Origin: an uncultured Collinsella sp.
Lineage (GTDB): Bacteria; Actinomycetota; Coriobacteriia; Coriobacteriales; Coriobacteriaceae
Length of the DNA: 37,172 nt
Reading direction: 5' to 3'
NCBI GenBank assembly: GCA_900543505.1
Contig: UQSB01000018.1
Span: 1-37,172, forward strand
Made by a program: the position numbers and the translations under genes. Below the pieces are notes generated by a model. That model searched no databases. It saw only the letters and a list, made by a program, of their open reading frames with translations, and was not told the DNA's origin. Of this stretch, positions 13,812 to 22,672 are shown piece after piece. Numbering within the stretch: the stretch's first letter is position 1; every line of letters begins with the position of its first letter.

Positions 13812-16172
13812 CTAAACGCGGCGCTTGAGCTGCGCTCCACCCTCGCCGGGCATCAGGCGGCGAGCATCGTAGACCGAATCGACGCTGCTGATGGAAGCCA
13901 GCAGCGGATCCAGACCACTCGCGTCCGAGATCTCGACCATAAAGCGCAGGGTTGCAATTCCCTCACGGTTGGTCGACGTGGCAGCGGAAAGAATATTGCC
14001 ACCCGCATCTCCGATGGCGATAGTCACATCCTTGAGCAGGCCCATGCGGTCCAGGCACTCGACCACAATCTCGACCTGGAAGAGGGTGTCGGCAGCGCCG
14101 TCCCACTCGACGTCAATCATGCGCTCGGGGTGTTCCATGAGGCCCTTGACGTTGGGGCAGTTGGCCCGGTGCACCGAGACGCCGCGTCCACGCGTGATAA
14201 AGCCTACGATGTCGTCACCCGTCACAGGGTTGCAACAATGTGCCAGACGAACCAGCAGGCCGCTGTTGCTCTCGCCCTTGACGATAATGCCGTTGCTGGC
14301 GTTCTTGCCACGCTTCTGCGGCTTGCGATTAGAGCCACGAGCCGGCTGCTTAACAACTTCGGCGATTGCCGCGGCCTTGGTGAGCTGCTCCTCGGGCTTG
14401 GGATCTAAGATCTGCTCGACCTTGTTGGCCACAGCGCGCGGGGCAACCTTGCCGGCACCAACTGCCGCGAACAGGTCCTCGAGCTGTTTGTAGTTAAACT
14501 GCTCCGCAACGGCATTGAGCGCGCGCGTCGAGCGCGGCGTGGAAATACCGTACCCGCGCTTGCGAAGATCCTTGGCCAGAATATCGCGACCGGCGGCGGC
14601 GTCATCGTCCTTGGTCGCAGCAGCAAAGTAGCGACGAATCTTGGACTTGGCCGAAGGGGTCTTGACGATCTTGAGCCAATCACGCGACGGCTTGGAACTC
14701 TTGTTGGTCAGGATTTCAACGCGGTCGCCCGTCTTGATCTCGTGCGTGAGCGGGGCCACCGCACCGTTGATCTTAGCGCCGACGCAGTGGTTTCCCACCT
14801 CGGTGTGAACGGCGTAGGCAAAGTCGAGTGGCGTGGAGCCGGCACGAAGCGCCATGACCTCGCCCTTGGGCGTAAAGACGAAGATCTCCTGATCGAAGAG
14901 GTCGACTTTCAGCGAATGCAGGTATTCCTTAGCGTCGGTGATCTCATCAGACGCAGCCCAATCGAGCGAATGTTTGAGCCAGTTAATCTGGTCGTCCAGA
15001 CGCTGGGCATCATTGGTCTTAGACGCAGACGATCCGCCCGATTTCTTATACAGCCAGTGGGCGGCAATGCCGTACTCGGCCTGCTCGTGCATCTCGTAGG
15101 TACGAATCTGAATCTCGAGCGGACGAGCCGTGGGGCCGATAACCGTCGTGTGGAGCGACTGGTAGTTATTGACCTTGGGGATGGCGATATAGTCTTTGAA
15201 GCGACCGGGCATGGGGTGCCACAGCGTATGCACCGCACCGAGCGTGGAGTAGCAATCGCGCACCGAATGCGTGATGACGCGCAGTGCCACCAGGTCGTAG
15301 ATCTCGGAAAATTCCTTGCCCTTGCGCTTCATCTTTTGGTAGATGGACCAATAGTGCTTGGAACGGCCGTTGATCTGGAAGTCCTCCAGGCCAATGCGGT
15401 TGAGCTCGTCGGTGAGTGTCTTGATGGTCTCGGCCAGATAGCGCTCACGGACCTCGCGCGACTCCGCCACCATGCGTGCGATGCGCTGGTAGGCGTCGGG
15501 TTCAAGGTAGAAGAAGGACAGGTCCTCGAGTTCCCATTTAATGGAGCTCATGCCCAGACGGTCGGCCAGGGGCGCATACACGTCCATGGTCTCGCGGGCC
15601 TTAAACAGGCGACGGTCCTCACGCAGGGCCGCAAGGGTGCGCATGTTGTGCAGACGGTCGGCAAGCTTAACGATGATGACGCGGATGTCCTTGGACATGG
15701 CGAGGAACATCTTTCGCAGCGTGAGCGCCTGTTTCTCGTCCATGCTGTCGACTTCGATGTTGGTGAGCTTGGTCACGCCATCGACGAGCTCGGCCACCGT
15801 ATCGCCAAACAGGCCGGAAACATCGGCAAGCGAGGTCTCGGTGTCCTCGACGGTATCGTGCAGCAGCGCGGCGCACACCACATCGCAGTCCATCTTGAGA
15901 TCGGCCAAAATGATGGCCACCTCGACGGGATGGTTGATGTACATCTCACCCGAGCGGCGCTTTTGGTTGCAGTGCTTCTCGGCAGCAAAGCAATAGGCCT
16001 GCTCCACCTTAGAAAAGTCGTCCTCATTCATATATTTGAGGCACAGGCGCTCCAGCTTGTCGTAGCTGTCCGCCATAATCTCGGGCGGCAGCTCATCGGC
16101 ATGCTTATAGTGCTCCATCTCCGAGAACGGCTGGAGGGCGGAATCATGGGCGGTACGGGCTGCGGCATCCAT
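13812..16172 (-). CDS. rel: Bifunctional (p)ppGpp synthetase/hydrolase Rel
   Basis: A 786-residue Rel/SpoT-type enzyme that makes and degrades the stringent-response alarmone (p)ppGpp. The hydrolase domain carries HDTVED at residues 105-110. The synthetase domain carries RFKDYIAIPK with Lys326 and Asp327, then EIQIRT. The RFKD form is that of bifunctional enzymes, not of synthetase-only RelA. A TGS domain begins near FVFTPKGEV and a C-terminal ACT domain occupies roughly the last 80 residues; the CCNP zinc-finger-like motif precedes it. It starts 15 bases after the recJ-helicase stop, so the two are probably co-transcribed, and it is followed by a hairpin. Confidence 0.96.
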   Translation of the reverse strand: MDAAARTAHDSALQPFSEMEHYKHADELPPEIMADSYDKLERLCLKYMNEDDFSKVEQAYCFAAEKHCNQKRRSGEMYINHPVEVAIILADLKMDCDVVCAALLHDTVEDTETSLADVSGLFGDTVAELVDGVTKLTNIEVDSMDEKQALTLRKMFLAMSKDIRVIIVKLADRLHNMRTLAALREDRRLFKARETMDVYAPLADRLGMSSIKWELEDLSFFYLEPDAYQRIARMVAESREVRERYLAETIKTLTDELNRIGLEDFQINGRSKHYWSIYQKMKRKGKEFSEIYDLVALRVITHSVRDCYSTLGAVHTLWHPMPGRFKDYIAIPKVNNYQSLHTTVIGPTARPLEIQIRTYEMHEQAEYGIAAHWLYKKSGGSSASKTNDAQRLDDQINWLKHSLDWAASDEITDAKEYLHSLKVDLFDQEIFVFTPKGEVMALRAGSTPLDFAYAVHTEVGNHCVGAKINGAVAPLTHEIKTGDRVEILTNKSSKPSRDWLKIVKTPSAKSKIRRYFAAATKDDDAAAGRDILAKDLRKRGYGISTPRSTRALNAVAEQFNYKQLEDLFAAVGAGKVAPRAVANKVEQILDPKPEEQLTKAAAIAEVVKQPARGSNRKPQKRGKNASNGIIVKGESNSGLLVRLAHCCNPVTGDDIVGFITRGRGVSVHRANCPNVKGLMEHPERMIDVEWDGAADTLFQVEIVVECLDRMGLLKDVTIAIGDAGGNILSAATSTNREGIATLRFMVEISDASGLDPLLASISSVDSVYDARRLMPGEGGAQLKRRV

Positions 16173-16187
16173 CGAGGTCCCCTTCCC

Positions 16188-19100
16188 CTAGGCCCGCGGT
16201 ACGATCGGGCGGTTAACTTTGGCTAGCATATCAGAAGCGCACGAATCGAGCGCCCAACTCCGGAAAGCCGAGAACTCCATGCGCGAACGCAAACCCTCCA
16301 AATAGCGAATTGACCTGCTCAATTGCACACGGCCGGGGTTTTCGGCCATCGCGATGCGACGGGTGTCGTCAAACCCCGAAACGCGACAGAAGCCAAGCTC
16401 TTCGAAGATTCCCAGGCCACTTTCCACCGAGCGCTCGTCGACCGGCGTGCGAGCATCGATGGCAAGGCACATCTGCGCGATGTCGATATCGCTCGCGCTA
16501 AAGGAATCGTCCCCGGTCTTGCCGCGGTTGGAGCGCCACATGGTTTGCAGCGCGCGATAGAGCGTGACGAGCTCGTCGCGCTCAGGCGCATAGCAGTCGA
16601 GTAGGCGCTCGTTAATGCGGGCGTCGCGCGACGAATAGAGCAGGTGAATCACGGCGGGCTGTCCATCGCGACCGGCGCGGCCACTCATCTGGTTAAACTC
16701 AATCGCGCCAAACGGCATGTGATAGAGCACGACATGGCGAATATCGGGAAGGTTGACGCCCTCGCCAAAGGCCGAAGTCGAGACGATGCAACTGAGGCTG
16801 CCATCTCGAAACGCCTCTTCGACGCGGCGGCGATCGGAGCGCGCAAGCCCGGCGTTATAGAACGCGATATGGGTCGCACAGTCTGGTACGCGCTTGCGCA
16901 ACGTCTTGGCAAGCGCCACGGACTGGTCGCGCGAGTTGACGTAAATGACGGTCTTCTCCCCCGTCGCCACAATCGACACCAGGCGATTTTCGCGGCTCGC
17001 AAGGTCGCGATCGTCCTCGAGCTGCAGGTTCTCGCGAACGGTCTCGTCAACCACCGTGCTGGTAATCGGCAATACGCGAGCGAGCTCTGCCACGACCGGA
17101 GCCGTCGCGGTGGCAGTCGTGGCCAGAACGACCGGATCGCCCAGGGCCTTGAGGATATCGGGCATGTCGAGGTATGCGCTTCGGTCGCCGCCCTTGGCAA
17201 GACCGGCATGATGTGCCTCATCGATAACGACAAACCCGATACGACCCGAGCGAGCAAAGCGGTCGCGGTGAATAGACAGGAACTCAGGCGTCGTGAGCAC
17301 GATGCCGGTGCGGCCCGAAGCCAAGCCGGCAAACACGTCATCGCGCGCCGCCTCCACGGTCTCGCCGGTCAGCACGCCTACGCCAATGCCGAGCGCAGCC
17401 ATCGTCGACGAGAGGTGATAGGCCTGGTCGGCAACGAGCGCACGCAGCGGATAGACAAAGATACTCGCACGCCCGCGAAGGACCGCCTCGCGCGCGGCGT
17501 GCACATGGAAGATAAGAGACTTTCCGCGCCCCGTTCCCATAACGGCCAGAACACTTTGGTGATCGGCCAGGGCATCGAGCGCTTCGACCTGCGCGCGGTG
17601 CGGCTGGTTCGATCCGATAAAGCTGTGAATGAGCGAGCGCGTGAGCTCGGTATAGGAAAGCTGGGCGAGCGTTTGGCGCTTGCGGGACTCCAGACGAAGA
17701 CCGGCGTCCGCAGGCTCCACGCCGCGGCGAAGCTCACATGCCGGGTCGTCAACGCTGGGCGCCGTGGTATCGCGGACCAGAACATCCTTGATCATGAGCT
17801 TGGGCTTTACGCGACCTTGCCAATGCTCGGCCACGGCCTCGAACACCAAGTCGACGGCGCTATCACAATTGATGAGCTTATCGATCTGCGGCACGCGGAA
17901 CATAATGGCCGGCACACTCGCGGCGCCATCGGTCGCCACGAAGCGCATGTGCTCGCCGGTTTTGCCCACCACGGCGCGATCGCACATTGTCACGCCCTCG
18001 GCGGCCAGAAGCGGCACCTTGTTGCCCTGGCCAAACGGCTCAAGACGGGAGATCTGCTCGATGGTCTCAATATTCAGCTCGGAGAGGTCAACGGTGGCGG
18101 CGACCTCGTCGGTGTCCTCAAAGTCCTCGGCGGGAAGCTCCGATAGCACGGCGGAAAGGCGGCGGCGGAACTCATCGAGCTTGGATGCCTCGATGGTCAC
18201 GCCCACCGCACCGGCATGTCCGCCGCGACGAATCAGCAGGTCGGAACAGCGCTCGACGGCGTCAAACAGGTTAACTTTGCCCACCGAGCGGCCCGATCCG
18301 CGTGCAACGCCGTCCTCGATCGAGAAGAGCAGCGCCGGCACGTGGTAGCGATTGGTCAGGCGGCTCGCCACGATGCCCTTGACGCCCTCGTGCCAGCCCT
18401 CGCCACCCACGACGATTGCGCGTCCGCCGTCATAGGTCTTCTCGACCTTTGCCATGGCATCGCGCGTGAGCTCCGCCTCGATCTCACGGCGCTGGCGGTT
18501 GATTTCCTCGAGCTCAGCCGCCAGCGCGCTTGCTTCGATGGGATCGCGGGCAAGCAGCAGGTCGAGCGCCAGCTTGGGATCGGCCATGCGACCGGCAGCG
18601 TTTAAGCGGGGAATGAGCGAGAACGATAGGCCATCCGCCGTAATGCTCGAAAGGTCCGCCTTGGCGAGCGCGGCAAGCGCGATATAGCCGGGACGAGCGG
18701 TTACGCGCATCTGCTGGATGCCCTCGGCAACCAGCGCGCGGTTCTCGGGCGTGAGCGGCATCATGTCGGACACGGTGCCCAGCGCCGCGACCTCGATTAG
18801 CGAACGCCAATACGACGGCTTGCCCAAGCGCTCACCCAGGACTTGCACCAGCTTGAGCGCCACACCAGCACCGGCAAGTTCACGCGAGGGTCCCTCATCC
18901 TCGAGCTTGGGGTCGGTCAGGGGCACGCCCTGCGGCACCTGGTCGGAGGGCTCGTGATGGTCCGTGACCACCAGATCGATTCCCAGGCTCTCCAGATAGG
19001 AAACCTCTTCCTTGGCGGCAATGCCGTTATCGACGGTCACGATCAACTGGGGGCGAGCGAGCTCGTTGACGCGGTCGAGCGCTGCACGCGAAAGACCGTA

Positions 19101-19475
19101 GCCCTCGTCAAAGCGATGCGGGATAAACGGCGTGACGTTGGCGCCAAACGAACGTAGCGCCTCGGTCAACAGACAAGTCGACGTAATGCCGTCGACGTCA
19201 AAATCGCCAAAGACGGCGATGCGCTCGTGGCTGCGAATAGCACGCTCAACACGGTCAGCGACGACCGCCATGCCCGGAATAACGAGCGGATTCGCCCAGT
19301 CGCGATCGAGCGAAGGCGTCAAAAACAGCTGGCCTTCCTCGATGGATGTAATGCCGTGCGCAACCATAATGCGCGCCACCAGCCCGGGTATGCCCAGGCC
19401 AGCCGAAAGCTCCTTTTCGAGCTCGGGGTTTTGCCGAGCGACCGCCCAGCGATGCGTCGTCTTAAGCGATGACAT
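16188..19475 (-). CDS. recJ: RecJ exonuclease fused to a RecQ-like helicase
   Basis: A 1,095-residue fusion. Residues 1 to about 570 are RecJ, a 5'-3' single-strand DNA exonuclease. Metal sites lie in DFDVDG (Asp91, 93, 95) and DHH (172-174), followed by RGGHAGAVG of DHHA1 and an OB-like end. Residues about 600-1,095 are a superfamily 2 helicase: Walker A GTGRGKS (647-653), DEAH box (752-755), TTATATA motif III, and QMSGRAGRDG motif VI (929-938), closest to RecQ. No stop or frameshift separates the halves. The ATG at 19475 follows a GGGGTG; a GTG at 19520 would add 15 residues. It probably acts in end resection and repair, with nuclease and unwinding on one chain. Confidence 0.92.
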   Translation of the reverse strand: MSSLKTTHRWAVARQNPELEKELSAGLGIPGLVARIMVAHGITSIEEGQLFLTPSLDRDWANPLVIPGMAVVADRVERAIRSHERIAVFGDFDVDGITSTCLLTEALRSFGANVTPFIPHRFDEGYGLSRAALDRVNELARPQLIVTVDNGIAAKEEVSYLESLGIDLVVTDHHEPSDQVPQGVPLTDPKLEDEGPSRELAGAGVALKLVQVLGERLGKPSYWRSLIEVAALGTVSDMMPLTPENRALVAEGIQQMRVTARPGYIALAALAKADLSSITADGLSFSLIPRLNAAGRMADPKLALDLLLARDPIEASALAAELEEINRQRREIEAELTRDAMAKVEKTYDGGRAIVVGGEGWHEGVKGIVASRLTNRYHVPALLFSIEDGVARGSGRSVGKVNLFDAVERCSDLLIRRGGHAGAVGVTIEASKLDEFRRRLSAVLSELPAEDFEDTDEVAATVDLSELNIETIEQISRLEPFGQGNKVPLLAAEGVTMCDRAVVGKTGEHMRFVATDGAASVPAIMFRVPQIDKLINCDSAVDLVFEAVAEHWQGRVKPKLMIKDVLVRDTTAPSVDDPACELRRGVEPADAGLRLESRKRQTLAQLSYTELTRSLIHSFIGSNQPHRAQVEALDALADHQSVLAVMGTGRGKSLIFHVHAAREAVLRGRASIFVYPLRALVADQAYHLSSTMAALGIGVGVLTGETVEAARDDVFAGLASGRTGIVLTTPEFLSIHRDRFARSGRIGFVVIDEAHHAGLAKGGDRSAYLDMPDILKALGDPVVLATTATATAPVVAELARVLPITSTVVDETVRENLQLEDDRDLASRENRLVSIVATGEKTVIYVNSRDQSVALAKTLRKRVPDCATHIAFYNAGLARSDRRRVEEAFRDGSLSCIVSTSAFGEGVNLPDIRHVVLYHMPFGAIEFNQMSGRAGRDGQPAVIHLLYSSRDARINERLLDCYAPERDELVTLYRALQTMWRSNRGKTGDDSFSASDIDIAQMCLAIDARTPVDERSVESGLGIFEELGFCRVSGFDDTRRIAMAENPGRVQLSRSIRYLEGLRSRMEFSAFRSWALDSCASDMLAKVNRPIVPRA

Positions 19476-19527
19476 AGGCGCCCACCCCCGATAGGGGCAG
19501 GTCGCCGCGATACCTCTCACGGTTCAT
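19462..19527 (-). CDS. Possible 21-residue leader peptide overlapping recJ
   Basis: An ATG at 19527 with GAGGA about 9 bases upstream opens a 21-codon frame (MNRERYRG...AYVIA) whose TAA overlaps the start of the recJ fusion, ending 11 bases inside it. Its ribosome site is better than that of recJ itself. It could couple translation or set the recJ level. It may also be chance, since no similar peptide is known to me. Confidence 0.3.
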   Translation of the reverse strand: MNRERYRGDLPLSGVGAYVIA

Positions 19528-19583
19528 AGCGATGAGTCCTCTGTGTATACCCGCTTCGGCAGGCAGATCTGTTGAACGGATTT

Positions 19584-19611
19584 ATTATACCGTGCAGCGC
19601 GGACGCACAAC
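19584..19611 (-). promoter_or_regulatory. Probable promoter of the recJ-rel operon
   Basis: On the minus strand a perfect TATAAT (opposite 19584-19589) is preceded 15-17 bases upstream by a TTGTGC/GTTGTG-like -35 (opposite 19605-19611). A transcript would start near 19577, giving a leader of about 50 bases to the ATG at 19527 and about 100 to the recJ ATG. Confidence 0.55.
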
Positions 19612-19750
19612 GTCCAGCACGCCGCGGTTTCGATAAACGAGGGCGGTAATACCCTCGAAATAATCGAGCGTTTCTAACGCACGGACGCATGCAAGCGTCT
19701 AGCATATCCATTCAAAACGGATTCACGAGCAAAGGGAGTCACAAGAGCAT

Positions 19751-20749
19751 ATGAAGAAATGGGTTGGACTGGGCAAGTTTCTCGCGGGGCACATGCAGGT
19801 CATCGTTCCGATTTGCGTGACGCTCGGCGTGCTCTTTCCCCAGCAGATCGGCGTGCTCAAGCCCATCGTTCCCGCCTTGTTTGCCTTTATGACGTTTCAG
19901 GGTGCGCTCAGCAACACCTTTCACCAGGTGGCCGAGGTGTTCCGCCGTCCCCTACATTTGATTTTGGCGTTATTTGTCTCGGCCGTGCTCATCCCCATCG
20001 CGGCGCATGCCATGGGCTCACTGTTCTTTGGTTCCAACCCAAACCTTGTCTGCGGCATCGTGCTCGAGTACAGCGTACCCGTGGCAGTCACCGCCTTTAT
20101 GTGGATCAGCATGTTCGGCGGCAACGGCCCGCTCGCGCTCACCATCATCCTGACGTCCTCGGTCATCTCGCCCGTCACGATTCCGCTCACGCTTAAGCTC
20201 CTGCTGGGTGCCACCGTTGCAATCGATGTTACGGGCATGATGCAGAACATGGCCTTTATGATCGCCATCCCCGCCGTGCTCGGCATCGTGATCAACGAGT
20301 TCACGCGCGGATGGGGACACGAGAAACTCTCCCCCGCGCTTTCGCCCGCCTGCAAGTTTATGATGATGGGTGTCATCGCCTCCAACTCCACCGCCATGAG
20401 CGAGTACGTGCTACACATGAATGCGGTGCGCCTGGAAGTCGCCCTCTTTATTTTGACCTTCGCCATCAGCGGCTTTGTCGTCGGCATTCTGGTCGCCCGC
20501 GCGTTGCACCTGCCGTATAGCGAGACGACCACCATGTGCTTTACCTGCGGCATGCGCAATATCTCTTCGGGCGCCGTCATCGCCACGCAGTATTTTCCCG
20601 GCGAGGTCGTGTTTCCCGTCATGTGCGGAACGCTGTTTCAGCAGGTGCTCGCCTCGGTTATCGGACATCTCTTTGAGCGACTGACCGGCGAGGAGCGCGC
20701 CGCCCAGCGCAAGCGCGTCGAGGCCGGCCGCGACGCCATGGGACGCTAG
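19751..20749 (+). CDS. BASS-type sodium-dependent transporter family protein
   Basis: A 332-residue membrane protein resembling the bile acid:sodium symporter (BASS) superfamily. About nine to ten hydrophobic segments are visible. The second half carries TMCFTCGMRNISSGAVIATQYF, which fits the conserved Gly-Met-Arg/Gln-Asn crossover region of the family, and EYSVPVAVTAF lies in the first half. The first residues MKKWVGLGKFL are short and basic, with no cleaved signal. Members move bile acids, pantoate, pyruvate or other organic anions; I cannot assign the substrate. The gene stands alone, divergent from recJ and convergent with the GalT-like gene. An AAAGGGAG site lies rather far (about 13 bases) upstream. 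Confidence 0.8.
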   Translation: MKKWVGLGKFLAGHMQVIVPICVTLGVLFPQQIGVLKPIVPALFAFMTFQGALSNTFHQVAEVFRRPLHLILALFVSAVLIPIAAHAMGSLFFGSNPNLVCGIVLEYSVPVAVTAFMWISMFGGNGPLALTIILTSSVISPVTIPLTLKLLLGATVAIDVTGMMQNMAFMIAIPAVLGIVINEFTRGWGHEKLSPALSPACKFMMMGVIASNSTAMSEYVLHMNAVRLEVALFILTFAISGFVVGILVARALHLPYSETTTMCFTCGMRNISSGAVIATQYFPGEVVFPVMCGTLFQQVLASVIGHLFERLTGEERAAQRKRVEAGRDAMGR

Positions 20750-20779
20750 ACTGTCCGCATTACGCGGGTGATAGTCTTG

Positions 20780-21577
20780 CTATACGAGCGTTTCCAGATG
20801 CGCACGCAGGCGCTCTGCATCGATATCGAGCGTGGTCTCGGCATTGACCTGGGCCAAACGATAACCGACAAAGTAGGGCGAAACCACCCAACGCGGCAAC
20901 ACCTTGGCAATGGTCCGGCCGTCCATGTGGTAGAAGAACAAGTTGTACGACTCCGCGCGGCCGCCGTGGTGCTCGTGCAGGATATAGTGCAGGGCCACCT
21001 GAATCGCATCGGCAAACAGGTCCGCTTCGGCTTGGTCGCGGGCGTCGTCGCTGGCGGCGATTCCCTGTGGAGCCGAGACGTTAACCTCAAAGAATCCCAT
21101 AATCGGTTCGGTTGAGATGTTGACCGAGATTCTCCCCTGTTGCCAAACATTGATGCCTTCGAAATTGGCGGAAGCCAGCGAAGCATAGCCGTCTTCCTGC
21201 TCCAAGCCCACAATCTGCATGTGTGGATGGACGAGGCTGCCGCCCGAAAGCGGGCCTTTGTTCTTGTACAGGAGCACACTGCGGTACTGTTGGGAATCGA
21301 GCATCTGCTGCCAACAGCCCAGGGCAAACCGCATCACATGATGCAGCTCATCCGGTTCATAGGTCGCCAGGTCGGCGTCGTGATTGGCAGACTCGATCAA
21401 TACGGTCTGACGGGTGGCCCGCAAGGTCTTGAACTTATTCTCGAGCCAGATGCAGTCACCATCGCGCTGGATGACGCTGGCGAGCCCCTCCGTATCACAA
21501 AAGGGGCACGCGGTGCCAGGGCGACGATTATCGTCGGGCTTACCGCTCGCCTGCTGAACGTCAAATACCAGTGCCAC
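20780..21577 (-). CDS. GalT/HIT-like protein (DUF4931 type)
   Basis: A 265-residue protein of the histidine-triad/GalT superfamily. The segment GGSLVHPHMQIVG carries the HPHxQ active-site motif of nucleotidyl transferases of the GalT class, and CPFCDTEG near residue 24 is the usual CxxC zinc pair. It is shorter than true GalT and has only one clear half, so galactose-1-phosphate uridylyltransfer should not be assumed. It resembles the uncharacterised DUF4931 family. It begins 3 bases after the cutC stop codon, so the two form an operon. The role is unknown; a nucleotide-sugar transferase or hydrolase is plausible. Confidence 0.78.
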   Translation of the reverse strand: MALVFDVQQASGKPDDNRRPGTACPFCDTEGLASVIQRDGDCIWLENKFKTLRATRQTVLIESANHDADLATYEPDELHHVMRFALGCWQQMLDSQQYRSVLLYKNKGPLSGGSLVHPHMQIVGLEQEDGYASLASANFEGINVWQQGRISVNISTEPIMGFFEVNVSAPQGIAASDDARDQAEADLFADAIQVALHYILHEHHGGRAESYNLFFYHMDGRTIAKVLPRWVVSPYFVGYRLAQVNAETTLDIDAERLRAHLETLV

Positions 21578-21580
21578 AGG

Positions 21581-22258
21581 TTACACCTCCAGCGGCACGA
21601 TCTTGGTGCCATGCAGCTCGGAGACGCCAAGTGCTGCCGCCACGGCATCGCGGTTGGCCGTGGTAATGCCGCCGCCAGGAAGGATGGTCAGGCGGTCGCC
21701 CGCATACTCGACAAGACGCGACAGGTGCTCCAGGTTGTCCTCGATCGGCGTTCCGGCAGCACCACCATGCGTCAGGATGCGCGCGATGCCGCAGTCGGCG
21801 AGTGTGTCAATGGCGTCCAGCTGAGCCTCGGGCGAGAGCTGGTCAAAGGCCATGTGGAAGGTGATATCGATGGCCCCGCGCTTGCACTCCTCGGTCGCGC
21901 AGCCCGTAGCCATCACGAGGGCGCCGAGGGTGAGCTCGTCGAGCGCCCATCCGCCAGCACAAGGCTTGCAACAGCCAAAGACCAGACCATCGACGCCGGC
22001 GCTTACGGCAAGGCCCAGATCCATCTCCATCATGCGCAGCTCGTCCTGGTTGTAATGAAAGTCCCCGCCGCGCGGACGAATCATGCACATCACGCGCGCA
22101 TCGTGCTCGTGAGCGTAGCTGACCGTAGCGCTGATAACGCCGGCGGAAGGTGTGGTGCCGCCAACGGCAAGGTTGTCGCACAGCTCAATACGACTCGCAC
22201 CGGCCTTAATGGCCGCCGGCACCCGTTCAAAGTTCTCGGCACAAAACTCGTACAGCAT
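21581..22258 (-). CDS. cutC: CutC family protein
   Basis: A 225-residue TIM-barrel protein of the CutC family. The start MLYEFCAENFERVPAAI, the RIELCDNLAVGGTTPS segment, MIRPRGGDFHY near residue 70, TFHMAFD and ILTHGGAAG, and the closing ILPGGGITTAN are family hallmarks. CutC was linked to copper homeostasis in early work, but the biochemical activity is unsettled. The frame is open upstream to 22297; I chose ATG 22258 because alignment to the family begins there and GGGGG lies a few bases upstream. Three bases separate its stop from the GalT-like gene. Confidence 0.88.
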   Translation of the reverse strand: MLYEFCAENFERVPAAIKAGASRIELCDNLAVGGTTPSAGVISATVSYAHEHDARVMCMIRPRGGDFHYNQDELRMMEMDLGLAVSAGVDGLVFGCCKPCAGGWALDELTLGALVMATGCATEECKRGAIDITFHMAFDQLSPEAQLDAIDTLADCGIARILTHGGAAGTPIEDNLEHLSRLVEYAGDRLTILPGGGITTANRDAVAAALGVSELHGTKIVPLEV

Positions 22259-22529
22259 AGATGGCCCCCAGAAGACAGTTCTATTTCCACACGGCATTGT
22301 CGCACTTTAGATATCAACCCGCACGACGAAACAAAACCTTGACCAGGAGTGTCCCCAGGTGCCGGCACATAAGGAACGTCCCTAAGTGCCAACTTTCTGT
22401 CGCATCCCCAACAGGCCAAAAACGGGAGAATATCCACTCTCATTCTGTAGGCAGTCATTTAAGTCTGTCCCCAATGAGCACCCAATGACTACAGCCAAGG
22501 CAACGCCGATGTTTTGGCAACGACAGCGA
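22259..22529. other. Non-coding stretch with repeat-like segments
   Basis: No credible gene lies here. The stretch carries short recurring blocks such as GTGTCCCC, CGTCCCT and CTGTCCCC, two TGCC-containing segments about 20 bases apart, and the perfect palindrome GTGCCGGCAC at 22359-22368. The pattern resembles a decayed end of a small mobile or REP-like element, but I cannot identify a family. Confidence 0.35.
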
Positions 22530-22628
22530 AAACCCGCCAGAGCGAGCAAGGTGCCTTGAAGCGAAGCGGCATTGACCTTCTGGTCATGCCGCTGAAGCTG
22601 AAAGGCAGATTGCCGCTCTGGCGGGTTT
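22530..22628. repeat. 99-bp near-perfect palindrome
   Basis: Positions 22530-22544 pair perfectly with 22614-22628 (15 bp, AAACCCGCCAGAGCG). Inside, GCAA..TGCCTT pairs with its complement with two mismatches, and the apex AGCGGCAT..GACC pairs with GGTC.ATGCCGCT around a short loop. On the minus strand the right end is followed by a TTTT-containing stretch, so it may terminate the liv operon. Its size and build resemble the hairpin at 3739-3830. Confidence 0.7.
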
Positions 22629-22641
22629 GCAGCGTCAATTG

Positions 22642-22669
22642 GTTACGCGGTTTGGTAAAACCGCGTAAC
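22642..22669 (-). terminator. Hairpin directly after livF
   Basis: A perfect 12-bp stem (22642-22653 with 22658-22669) with a 4-base loop begins a few bases past the livF stop codon. No T-tract follows. Together with the long palindrome behind it, it probably marks the 3' end of the liv transcript. Confidence 0.6.
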
Positions 22670-22672
22670 TAC

